From contig JACRHT010000012.1 of NCBI GenBank assembly GCA_016217545.1, positions 558,001-622,000 on the forward strand: a stretch of DNA of 64,000 nucleotides, given 5' to 3'. Of this stretch, positions 26,763-35,040 are shown one piece after another. Position numbers and translations under genes: made by a program. The stretch's first letter is position 1. The number at the start of each line of letters is the position of its first letter. The stretch is from Opitutia bacterium (GTDB lineage: Bacteria; Verrucomicrobiota; Verrucomicrobiia; Opitutales; Opitutaceae). The notes below the pieces were generated by a model. It was not told the DNA's origin. It saw nothing but the letters and a program-made list of their open reading frames with translations, and searched no databases.

Positions 26763-29015
26763 TCAGGGGTTCTGCCAATCGAAGCCGGCGTAACTCGCCC
26801 GGCGGACCGGCGACCATTTCTCGAACAAGGCGCGCGCGACCGCAACCGAATCTCCGCGCGTCGTCGTCGGATGAGGATCATGCCGCTCGCACCACGCGAA
26901 TTCCCAGCGCGCGAGGTCGCGGTAGAAATCGTTCGCGGCGGGAAGAACGCGGCCATCGCGACGCGGCAGGGCGTGGTCGTCGAAGCCGGCGGGCTGTTGC
27001 TCGAGCCACGCGAAATACTTCCGCCAGCGCTCGAGATAGAAACCCTCCATCAAACCGGACCATTGCCGGCAGGAGTATTCGAAAAGCGCGTCGTTCTCCG
27101 GTGTGCCGCCCCAGACGGTGATGAGCTGGCGGGCGTTGCGCTCGTAGAGATCGGCCTCGGCGGACGTTTTGCCCCACGCGCGCGCGTCGGCGAGCCACGG
27201 ACCAAGCAGGAACTCGCGACGTGTGCCGAGCAGGCGGTCGAGGTCGGCGCCGAGCGCGAGGAAGCGGTCGCGCGCCGCGATGAACTTCGCGCGGTCGCCC
27301 GAGCGCCACGCGGCGACGACTTCGCGATGCAGCGGCAACGAGAGGTCGGCGAGCGCCTGGCGCGCGACGTCGACGAGATCGTAGCGGAACGGGTCGACGC
27401 GACCGAGCTGCGGCGCGGCGGCGAGCAGGTCGCCCCACGCGCGCCAGACCGCTTCGACGTCGTAGTCGCGCACAAACGAGCCCCACGGCGACGCCTGTTT
27501 CAGCTCGAGCGCCGGGCGCGCCTGCAGCGGCGACTCCATCGGCGGCTCGGGGCTCTTTTGCGCGTAGACGCTGGTGCGCAGCGCGGACCACGCGCGTTGC
27601 GCAGCGGGATTGTCGGTGCCGTAGCGCGCGTGCACGTAGCGTTGCGTCCACGCCGCGAGGTCGGGCGCCGTGCGGTGCCACGCGAGGTCGGCGGCGAGAT
27701 CGAAGAGCAGCGGGTTGTGCTCGATCGCCTCGGCGAAGTTGCCGACGCCGACGAGCCCGCGGCCGGCGGGCGTGCCGAGGAGCGACGGCGCGTTGGTGGC
27801 GAGTTGCGGGAGGTTGCCGCCGAGACTGTGGCGGCCGCCGTAATTTTGGATGATGCCGGCCACCCAACGACGGCCCCAGAACGAGTCGGTCTCGCGCCAT
27901 TTCTGGCCGGTGAGGTCGAGCACGAGCAGGCGGTCCTCGGGGATGCCGCGCACGATGCCTTCGCGGATCGACCAGCCTTGCATGACGATCGTCGCCTGCG
28001 GATCGAACGCGGTCGTGAGGTGGAAAATCTTCGCGCCGACGTCGTGGAGGTATTGCGCGCCTTCCTGCGGCGGCTCGCCTTCGTGGAACGGATCAGCGGC
28101 GTAAAGGTGATCGCCGCCGAAGAGTTTCTGCTGCTCCTCGAGAAAGGCGCGGCCCATGCGCTCGAAGAGCGGGTCGGCGGGATCGAGTTGCGCGGGGCCG
28201 GGCGGAATTTCGCACCAGACTTTTTTCTGGAGGATGCGCGCCGACGGGAACCGCTCGGCGAGCGCGACGGGCACGCAGCCGGTGAAACCCTGCAAAATCG
28301 GCGTCATGCCGAGCTCGCGTTCGCGGCGGATGATCCACTGTCCGAGTTCGAAGTGCGAATCGATCCACGACTGCGGCAGCGGACCGCCCCACGCCTCGAT
28401 GTTGGTCATCCATTGCCAGGCGAAGAACGCCGGGCCGACAAAGAAGGCTCGGATCTCGTCGTCGTTCATGCCGAAGCGCCGCAGCGTCGCCTGCCAGACG
28501 GCTTCCTGTCCGGTGATGGCGAGCGGCGTGGTGACGCCGTTCAGCGCCATCCAGTCGATCTCGCGCTCCCAGCGTGCGCGGTCCCACCACGCGGCGGTAT
28601 AGTTGAAGGTGCAGTAATTCAGGTAAACGCGTTGCGCGTAGGGCGACTCGATGCGGACCTTCTCCGGGACGGCGGGCAGTTTTTCCGGCAAGGCGAGGTT
28701 GTCGCCGCACCACGAAATCTGCGCGTGGGCGACGTTTCGGAAATACCAGTTCAGTGCCGCGCCGATGGTGACGCCGTTGTGGCCGCGCAGGACGAGGCGT
28801 CCGTCGCGCGTCTCGACTTCAAACGCATCCGGTGCGCCGGGCGCGTGCTCGAGCGGCTCGAGCACGATCTGTTTCGCGTGCTGCGGCACGATCCGCGCGA
28901 CGAGGGCGCGCGCGGCGTCGAGCGAGTCGGCGCGAACGGCCGTGGTGAAAAGGCAGGCGGCCAAGAGCGCGCACACGCTCTTGGCCGCACGAAGCAACAC
29001 AGACCCCGATGTCAT
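26763..29015 (-). CDS. GH89 alpha-N-acetylglucosaminidase
   Basis: A 750-residue exported enzyme homologous to human NAGLU, cutting terminal alpha-linked GlcNAc as found in heparan sulfate ends or mucin O-glycans. A signal peptide (residues 1-29, ending VRADS) is followed by a small N-terminal domain and the catalytic barrel (NYCTFNYTAAWWDRARWEREIDWMALNGV). By comparison with the family, the catalytic acids are Glu312 in ADPFHEGEPP and Glu429 in VGNFAEAIEHN. Start at 29015 overlaps the GH17 stop by four bases (ATGA). The longer frame upstream runs antisense through GH17. Confidence 0.93.
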   Translation of the reverse strand: MTSGSVLLRAAKSVCALLAACLFTTAVRADSLDAARALVARIVPQHAKQIVLEPLEHAPGAPDAFEVETRDGRLVLRGHNGVTIGAALNWYFRNVAHAQISWCGDNLALPEKLPAVPEKVRIESPYAQRVYLNYCTFNYTAAWWDRARWEREIDWMALNGVTTPLAITGQEAVWQATLRRFGMNDDEIRAFFVGPAFFAWQWMTNIEAWGGPLPQSWIDSHFELGQWIIRRERELGMTPILQGFTGCVPVALAERFPSARILQKKVWCEIPPGPAQLDPADPLFERMGRAFLEEQQKLFGGDHLYAADPFHEGEPPQEGAQYLHDVGAKIFHLTTAFDPQATIVMQGWSIREGIVRGIPEDRLLVLDLTGQKWRETDSFWGRRWVAGIIQNYGGRHSLGGNLPQLATNAPSLLGTPAGRGLVGVGNFAEAIEHNPLLFDLAADLAWHRTAPDLAAWTQRYVHARYGTDNPAAQRAWSALRTSVYAQKSPEPPMESPLQARPALELKQASPWGSFVRDYDVEAVWRAWGDLLAAAPQLGRVDPFRYDLVDVARQALADLSLPLHREVVAAWRSGDRAKFIAARDRFLALGADLDRLLGTRREFLLGPWLADARAWGKTSAEADLYERNARQLITVWGGTPENDALFEYSCRQWSGLMEGFYLERWRKYFAWLEQQPAGFDDHALPRRDGRVLPAANDFYRDLARWEFAWCERHDPHPTTTRGDSVAVARALFEKWSPVRRASYAGFDWQNP

Positions 29016-30046
29016 GGTTGCGAAGGATAGAATTCGCGGATGATCGCGGCAAACGAAGCTTTCGGTTTTCTTTGGGTGTCGAACACGCCCCAGTGTTTCT
29101 CGACGACTTGCGGCGGGTTCTTGTCGCCGCCGCCCTTCCAGTTCTCGTCGAAGGCCTCGAAGAGGATCGTGGGCACGCGGCGCTCGTTCACCCAGCGGTA
29201 GTGCTGGCGCAGGTAGTTTTCCTGCGCGGCGACGGAGACCTCGGCCTTCATCAGCGCGCCTTCCTCGCCGGGCTTGTTGCGCGTCGGATCGTAGCTCGTG
29301 GCCCAGCCGGTCTCGCCGATGATGACGGGAATGCCGGGATGGAGGCGGACGGTGTTGTCGTATTGCGCGGCGAGCCACGACATGCCCTCGGCGAGCGGGC
29401 GGCCGTTCCAGAGCGCGTAGCCGTGCAGGATGATGAAATCCAACTCGGCGGCGACGGCCTGCGAGGCGGGCTTGTTCCAGAAGTTGTAGTCGTCGGCGGA
29501 CGTGACGGGCTGCTTCACGGCGGGGCGGACTTCGCGGGCCCAACGCGCGATGTCGGCGGGATCGACGCGGTGGTCGGACCACTCGACGCAGGGCTCGTTG
29601 CCGATCGCGACGGCGATGACGACGTCCGGATAGGCGTTCGCGACGCGCACCACGCCCGCGAGTTCGTCGCGGTTGCGCTGCTGGTGCGCGGGCGTGTCGT
29701 TCGTCACGACCCAGGCGCCGACGATGGCGCGGATCGGGAGCTTGTGCTCGTGGATGAGCCGCACGGTGCGCTCGGAAACGCCGGTGGCTTCATACATGCG
29801 AATGAAATTCCAGTAGCGCGCGACGAGCTGTAGGTCGGCGAGGATCTCGGCGTCGCTCGGCTCCGCGCCGTAGGGCGCCTGGCCGTCGCGATAGGCGCTG
29901 AACGAGATGCCGTTGCCAATCCAGCGGCCGTCGAGTTCGAGGTTCAGCGCGCGGCGACCGCCGGGCAATTCACCGGCGCGGGCAGCCGCGGCGGCGAGCA
30001 GAAGCAGCGCCGCGCTGGCGGCGAGGGAGGACAGGAGGCGTTTCAT
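29012..30046 (-). CDS. GH17-type exo-beta-1,3-glucanase-like protein
   Basis: A 344-residue exported protein with a signal peptide (MKRLLSSLAASAALLLLAAAAARAG). The catalytic acid/base is Glu151 in AVAIGNEPC and the nucleophile Glu245 in IIGETGWAT, as in GH17 enzymes acting on beta-1,3-glucan. It belongs to the bacterial group with short loops (Scw4/COG5309-like). The gene starts 10 bases after the stop of the phosphorylase-like gene and overlaps the GH89 start, so the three genes are almost certainly co-translated. Substrate is inferred. Confidence 0.85.
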   Translation of the reverse strand: MKRLLSSLAASAALLLLAAAAARAGELPGGRRALNLELDGRWIGNGISFSAYRDGQAPYGAEPSDAEILADLQLVARYWNFIRMYEATGVSERTVRLIHEHKLPIRAIVGAWVVTNDTPAHQQRNRDELAGVVRVANAYPDVVIAVAIGNEPCVEWSDHRVDPADIARWAREVRPAVKQPVTSADDYNFWNKPASQAVAAELDFIILHGYALWNGRPLAEGMSWLAAQYDNTVRLHPGIPVIIGETGWATSYDPTRNKPGEEGALMKAEVSVAAQENYLRQHYRWVNERRVPTILFEAFDENWKGGGDKNPPQVVEKHWGVFDTQRKPKASFAAIIREFYPSQP

Positions 30047-30056
30047 GCAGAAATTT

Positions 30057-33000
30057 TCAGAGCGGCCGGAACGCAGCGCCGAGTTCGACGTCGATGCGCG
30101 TGATGGCGCCGCGCCGGGCGAAGAGTTGGGCGCTCGTCTCGGCGTCCAGCGTGCTGCCGGGTTGCTCCATCATCGTGCCGTCGGCGCGGGTCCAGCGGAT
30201 GCGCGGCTGACCGCGACCGAATTGATAGACCACCGGGACGCCGCAGAGCGTGAAGGCGAGCGCCTGTGCCGGGACGTAGACGGTGAGTTCGCGGCCATCG
30301 CCTTTCGCGAGCGTGAGCGAGGCGGGCGCGGTGGTGAATTCACCGGCGCGCAGGAAGGTCGGCTGGAAGGAGACGGTGCCGTTCGCGATGCGGAGGCCGA
30401 GTTCGCCGGCGCGGGTGAGGATTTCCTCTTTCACCTGGCCGGTCATGCCGGGCTGTTGCGCGCCACTGTGGCCGGGCGTGTGCGAGTAGGGATCGGTCGG
30501 GAACGCGCCGTAGGCGGCGGGCGTCTTGTTGAAGCCGAGGCCGGCGCGGATATCGTAGTAGTGCTCGGTGAGCGCGGGGACTTCGGGAGCGGACTTCGCC
30601 TGGGCGGCGAGCAGGTTTTCCTGCACGGCGAGGAGGAGTTTCGCGACCATGTGCCAGTAGATGCAGCCGAGGCCTTCGTAGCCGAACATGCTGCCGCTGC
30701 GGCCGGTGAAGGCGTGATGGTTGAAGACGCGCTCGTAGGTCTCTTCGACGCTGGTCGCGTGCAGGCTCACCAAATGGGACCACCGCGCGTCGGCCGCGAG
30801 TTCGCGCAGGCGCGCGCGCAGTCCGTCGCCGTTGGTGAGATCGGCTTGGAAACGGTGCACACCGGCGGCGTCGCGCAACACGAGGCGGGTGTCGCCGACG
30901 GCGAGCAACGCCTGCAACAGTGGCGATGCGGCCACGGCGTCGGCGGGAATCACGGCGCGATCGAGGAACGCGGGGAGCTGCCGGTCGGGGTAGAGCACGT
31001 AGCTGTTTTGATCGGCGCGGTAGAGCGCGCTGGCGCGCAAGGTGCGGAGCAGCTCGACGACTTTGGCTGGCGAAAGCAGGCCGGAGCTGAGGATCGCAAC
31101 CTGGCCTTCGAGCATCGGGTAGAGTTCCTTGATGCGGAGGGCGCGCGGCTCTTCGGAGAATTCGAGGCGCAGGTAAGCTTCGTAGAGTCCGTCGGCGCGG
31201 CGTCCGCCGCGGAGCGTGTGGTCGACGTGCTGGAGCGCGAGCGTGACGGCGGCGGCAACGTCGCCCGGCGCGACGGCGAGCGGCTCGCCCGGGCCGCTGC
31301 GATAAACGGCTTCGCGGTAATCGGAGCCGGCTTGCGCGAGGGCGTCGAGGAGGCTGCGGCGTTGGCAATCGCTCGCCGCGGATTGATCGAGAATCACGCG
31401 ATGAGCCGCGAGCGCGATTTGCACGCGTTGCAGGAGATCGCGCACGTGGCTCGACAGCGCGACCGGCTCGGTGCCGAGGGCGGGCAGCCACTCGTCGCGG
31501 AGTTGCGCGAGCATGCGGCGCAGGTAGCAGAGCGTGACGAAGGAAACGCCGTAGCCGACGAGGGCGTTGTTGGCGTCGTTCCACTCGGGGCGCTGCGTGT
31601 TCATCCAGATGCCGGCGCCGGCGACGTAGTTGGTCAGGCGCGTGAGCGTGAGCAGCAGGAGTTTCTCGGTGAGATTGACGTGGCGCACGCGACCGGAGGC
31701 GTCAGCGAGCAGGCGCGCGTCGGAGCCTTCGTTTTTCGCGCGGGCGAGAATTTCGCGGTGGAGCGCGGTGTCGAAGCGGATCGTCTCGCGGGGATTGCGG
31801 CGGAGCTCGGCGTAGGGCGCGATGCGGTAGGGGACGTTGGCGTAGGCGAATTGCGGCGCGCGCAGCGCGGCGTGGAGCTGGCCGGGGCGGAAGCGCGCGG
31901 ACCACTCGAGGAGTTTCTGGAGATAGATGACTTGGTGATCGCCCCAATAGCCGATCGACGACCACGGGTCCTCGTGATCGGGGACTTCCCAATCGATGCC
32001 GGTGTGCGAGATGCGGTAGGGGTTATAGCCGTCGGCGGTGGAGGCGTTGAGGAACTTGGCAATGGCGCCGTCGACGAAGCCGGGGTAGCTCGCGCACAGC
32101 GCTTCCCAATTCTGGAAGATGTCGCGCCAGTTGCCTTCGTGCGCGAGGACGCGTTCGCCGCGGGCGTCGCGCACGCGGATGCTGAAGCGGTTCCACGGGC
32201 GGCTCGGATCGCCGTGGCGGCGGCTGAAGGTGAGCGGGAGGTATTCGCGGGCGAGGCGGGCGAGATCGGGATCGTTTTGCGCGGAGGCGGTGGCGACGAG
32301 TTCGTCGCACGCGATAGTGGCGGGCAGTTTTTCGAGCCAGGCGGCGTGGCGCGTGGCGACGGCGGTGCTGTGCGTGCGCACGAACGCCGCGAAGTCCGCG
32401 GCCGGGGCGCGCATGTCGTCGACGAAGACGCCGCCGCGCATGACGTTGAAGAGGACGTTGGCGAAGTGGTGCGCGGCGGTGGTTTCCTCGCCGCTGAGTT
32501 GCGCGCCGTCGGCGGCGCCCACGATGGCGCGGAGGCGCTGGGTGGCGGCGGCGATGGCGGGCGCGACTTGCGCGGGCAATTCGCCGCGAACGAGAGCGGC
32601 GTGGCGGCGCACGACTTCGGACTGTGTGAGGTCGGTGTCGACGACCATCGTCCAATCCTGCTGCGCGTCCGGGGCGAGAGTGAGCGTGGCGGCGAGGCCG
32701 TAAGCGCCGCGAACGCCGCGGGCGCGGGTCTCGGTCGCGACGGGTTCGCCGTGTTGGTGGGCTTCGATGGCGCCGTCGGAGAGCAGCACGCGCGCGCCGG
32801 GCAGGCCGTGCGACCAGACGGCGGTGGCGAGGAGCGACTCGAGCGGGATGGCGCGATCGACGATGCCGGCGGCGAGAGAGTAGACGGCGAAGGTGGAGCC
32901 GGGAAGGAGTTCGGCGGTCTTGTAGGCGTCGGCGAGGCAGGAGCTGCCGCTTTGGAGGCGGCTGTTGATGCCGGGCGGGAGGAGATTGCGCAGGCTGTCG

Positions 33001-33518
33001 ACGACGCGGATCTCGCGGGCGGTGCGCGAGAGGTTCAGCAACTGGCATTGGCGCACGAAGCCGTGCGGCTCGGCGGTGGACCAGCCGTAGCGGAAGACGA
33101 GTTCGAGCGCGTGATGGGTTTCCTCGAACCAGAGGCGGTCGCCTTCGACGCTCTTGTAGAGGCGGCGCGAGATCGGATGGAGCTCGTCCGTGTGGGGCGC
33201 GAAGGGTTCCCAGACGACGGCGTCCTCGCCGCGGCCGATGCGGAGCATCGTCGCGGGACCGCTGAGGCCGGCGCTGTCGTAGATCTTGTCGACGGTGGTG
33301 TAGGGGAAGATCGCGTGATCGGCGTCGGTGCGGCCGGCGGTGAGCGCGCCGTTGCTGGCGACGAAGGCCCAGAGGTCGGACGCGCTGACGAGGTTGATGA
33401 AGAACGTCGGGAGCGACTGCGCCTCGTCGATGCGGTAGAAGCGACCGCCAAAGGCGTCGACAAAGGTGCCGCGGGCGGCGGTGGGAACGTTACGGGTGTC
33501 TCGAAGGACGGACGGCAT
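30057..33518 (-). CDS. Very large putative beta-1,3-glucan phosphorylase (GH149/GH161/GH94-like)
   Basis: A 1153-residue protein without signal peptide or membrane helices, so cytoplasmic. I did not recognise it with certainty. Three points suggest an inverting disaccharide/oligosaccharide phosphorylase of the GH94-GH149-GH161 group: the unusual length; the stretch DPWSSIGYWGDHQVIYLQKL (about the middle), where GDH resembles the DDH of the GH94 general-acid motif; and late motifs GSMFGYEGLGCIYWH and GHSGAQQPGMTGQVKEEIL in the place of the phosphate-binding region. Neighbours GH17, GH30 and sugar transporters fit beta-glucan. Start 33518 (MPSVLRDTRN) was chosen over an upstream TTG. Another alpha/alpha-barrel glycosidase remains possible. 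Confidence 0.6.
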   Translation of the reverse strand: MPSVLRDTRNVPTAARGTFVDAFGGRFYRIDEAQSLPTFFINLVSASDLWAFVASNGALTAGRTDADHAIFPYTTVDKIYDSAGLSGPATMLRIGRGEDAVVWEPFAPHTDELHPISRRLYKSVEGDRLWFEETHHALELVFRYGWSTAEPHGFVRQCQLLNLSRTAREIRVVDSLRNLLPPGINSRLQSGSSCLADAYKTAELLPGSTFAVYSLAAGIVDRAIPLESLLATAVWSHGLPGARVLLSDGAIEAHQHGEPVATETRARGVRGAYGLAATLTLAPDAQQDWTMVVDTDLTQSEVVRRHAALVRGELPAQVAPAIAAATQRLRAIVGAADGAQLSGEETTAAHHFANVLFNVMRGGVFVDDMRAPAADFAAFVRTHSTAVATRHAAWLEKLPATIACDELVATASAQNDPDLARLAREYLPLTFSRRHGDPSRPWNRFSIRVRDARGERVLAHEGNWRDIFQNWEALCASYPGFVDGAIAKFLNASTADGYNPYRISHTGIDWEVPDHEDPWSSIGYWGDHQVIYLQKLLEWSARFRPGQLHAALRAPQFAYANVPYRIAPYAELRRNPRETIRFDTALHREILARAKNEGSDARLLADASGRVRHVNLTEKLLLLTLTRLTNYVAGAGIWMNTQRPEWNDANNALVGYGVSFVTLCYLRRMLAQLRDEWLPALGTEPVALSSHVRDLLQRVQIALAAHRVILDQSAASDCQRRSLLDALAQAGSDYREAVYRSGPGEPLAVAPGDVAAAVTLALQHVDHTLRGGRRADGLYEAYLRLEFSEEPRALRIKELYPMLEGQVAILSSGLLSPAKVVELLRTLRASALYRADQNSYVLYPDRQLPAFLDRAVIPADAVAASPLLQALLAVGDTRLVLRDAAGVHRFQADLTNGDGLRARLRELAADARWSHLVSLHATSVEETYERVFNHHAFTGRSGSMFGYEGLGCIYWHMVAKLLLAVQENLLAAQAKSAPEVPALTEHYYDIRAGLGFNKTPAAYGAFPTDPYSHTPGHSGAQQPGMTGQVKEEILTRAGELGLRIANGTVSFQPTFLRAGEFTTAPASLTLAKGDGRELTVYVPAQALAFTLCGVPVVYQFGRGQPRIRWTRADGTMMEQPGSTLDAETSAQLFARRGAITRIDVELGAAFRPL

Positions 33519-33578
33519 GGCTGGGGGGCCGAGCAACCTTTGCCGAGCGCGGAGCGGCGCGGTTGAGCGGACGGAAAA

Positions 33579-34634
33579 TCAGGCGCGTCGGGGCGGGGCG
33601 ATGGACTGGCCTTCCACCAGCTTCGCTTCCACGAGGATTTTTCGACGCGGAGAATTGGGATGGACGATGCGGTTGAGGAGGCGGGAGATGCCGGCGATGC
33701 CGATGTCCTCGTGCGGCACTTGCATGGAAGCGACGCGGCGGAGGTGCGGCGGCGGCTCGAGGCCGTCGAAGCCGGTGATGGAAATATCCTCGGGCACACG
33801 GATGCCGCGCACCTGGAGATCAGCCATTAGTTGATAAGCTTGGTGGTCGGCGGCACAGACCCACGCGGTGACGCCACTCTCGCGCGCATGCCGCATCACG
33901 GCGTCGCAGAGCTGGGGGTTGGAGAGGCGAGGGGAGTCGCGGTGGATGTTGAGCACCCACGACGGATTGAACTCAAGGCCGAGGCTGAAGAGTCCCTCGA
34001 CGTAGCCACCGAAGCGCTGCAGCGCCCAATGCCCGCCGACCGGATAGTGCCACGTGAGGTAGCCGATGCGCTTGTGCCCGGCCGCCGCGAGCTGACGCAC
34101 GAGCGTCACCATGCCCGTGTCCTCATCGGTATCGATCGTGTCGACGAGGGGATTGTCGTAGTTTTCGAGGAGCGAGACGGTGGAGATTTTCTTCGCGATC
34201 GCTTCGACCGCCGGCTCGGTGAAGGGATAAATCAGCAGCACGCCGCGCCAGTCGCCGCCGCGAATGTGGCGAAAAACGGGTTGGCGGGTCGCGGCGGGAT
34301 CGAATTCGCCGGGCGGCTGATAATGGATGTCGACCTTCACCCGCTCGACCTCCGCGCACTCGCGGATGCCTTTCAGCAGATACGGAAAAGTGGCCAGTGC
34401 GACGTTCTCCGCCGGCACGCCGATCAACACGCCGAGCGTCACGTCGCGGATCGCCGCCTGCGCGCGACGCGCGCGGCGTCCGGGCGACTGGCGATAACCG
34501 AGCTCCTCCGCCATCTCGAGAACCTTGGCCCGGGTGTCGGCGCTGATCGCGGGATGATTGGCCAAGCTGCGCGAGACCGTGGTGCGCGAGACGTTCAGCC
34601 GTTTGGCGATCAGACCTTGATTCAGAGACTCCAT
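33579..34634 (-). CDS. LacI-family transcriptional regulator
   Basis: A 351-residue repressor-like protein. The N-terminal helix-turn-helix and hinge (LIAKRLNVSRTTVSRSLANHPAISADTRAKVLEMAEELGYRQS) are followed by a periplasmic-binding-protein-like ligand domain (about 65-345) with SITGFDG near the end. It is the first gene of a minus-strand group with the phosphorylase-like, GH17 and GH89 genes, and divergent from a TonB receptor gene; both are likely targets. Three GTGCAC palindromes in the shared upstream region are candidate operators. The ligand is probably a glucan-derived sugar. Confidence 0.92.
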   Translation of the reverse strand: MESLNQGLIAKRLNVSRTTVSRSLANHPAISADTRAKVLEMAEELGYRQSPGRRARRAQAAIRDVTLGVLIGVPAENVALATFPYLLKGIRECAEVERVKVDIHYQPPGEFDPAATRQPVFRHIRGGDWRGVLLIYPFTEPAVEAIAKKISTVSLLENYDNPLVDTIDTDEDTGMVTLVRQLAAAGHKRIGYLTWHYPVGGHWALQRFGGYVEGLFSLGLEFNPSWVLNIHRDSPRLSNPQLCDAVMRHARESGVTAWVCAADHQAYQLMADLQVRGIRVPEDISITGFDGLEPPPHLRRVASMQVPHEDIGIAGISRLLNRIVHPNSPRRKILVEAKLVEGQSIAPPRRA

Positions 34635-34687
34635 TGGGGGCGCGCCGCGATTCGTTCCGGGGTGAGCGCGGGCAACGTGCGCATGTT

Positions 34688-34704
34688 ATTGTGCACGCGC
34701 ATAA
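34688..34704. promoter_or_regulatory. Candidate LacI-family operator 1
   Basis: ATTGTGCACGCGCATAA, centred on the palindrome GTGCAC at 34691-34696, 55 bases before the LacI start. LacI-family sites are palindromes with a central CpG or GC step. It shares the TTGTGCAC half with the site at 34860. Confidence 0.45.
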
Positions 34705-34725
34705 GTGTTTCAAGGACGAATTTTT

Positions 34726-34737
34726 TCGTGCACATAA
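34726..34737. promoter_or_regulatory. Candidate LacI-family operator 2
   Basis: TCGTGCACATAA, centred on GTGCAC at 34728-34733, 37 bases from site 1. It shares GTGCACAT with site 3. Confidence 0.45.
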
Positions 34738-34859
34738 ATCGAAATGTTCGCGCGATTATGGCCACCATGTCTCCAGCGAATTAGTTCCAAGTTGTTGGTT
34801 TTCATTGAAGAAAACCTGATACGCAGGCGGCTTAATGTTCGGCAAATTTGCGCAATACT

Positions 34860-34871
34860 TTGTGCACATTA
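34860..34871. promoter_or_regulatory. Candidate LacI-family operator 3
   Basis: TTGTGCACATTA, centred on GTGCAC at 34862-34867, 174 bases before the TonB receptor start. With sites 1 and 2 it gives a shared TTGTGCACAT pattern. Confidence 0.45.
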
Positions 34872-35040
34872 CTGTTGACCAAACCGCACAACACAATTGC
34901 AATTCGCCCGTCGGCTCACCCTCCCCGAACCGATGCTGTCCCCGCTGTCATCCCCACTCCGCCTCGCCGCCCCGCTCAGGCGCGGCCCGTGCGAAGCCGG
35001 ATTCCGGCGGTAGCAGGCACGACCTCAACTCTGCTCCATC

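Larger units (their letters stand above)
34635..35040. other. Divergent regulatory region, LacI gene / TonB receptor gene
   Basis: No gene in these 406 bases. It is clearly richer in A and T than the flanks. It holds GTGCAC palindromes at 34691, 34728 and 34862 and a perfect hairpin GGTTTTC/GAAAACC (34797-34803 with 34810-34816). Promoters for both directions must lie here; I cannot place -35/-10 boxes with confidence. Confidence 0.75.

Noticed and set aside
26763-29582. A 939-residue reading of the GH89 frame
   Set aside because: The upstream 189 codons overlap GH17 in another frame and are Arg/His/Pro-rich; the start at 29015 gives a signal peptide.
29907-33566. Plus-strand ORF of 1219 codons opposite the phosphorylase-like gene
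   Set aside because: Low-complexity Ala/Gly/Glu/Arg composition, no start or domain pattern, and the minus-strand frame has clear protein motifs and fits the operon.
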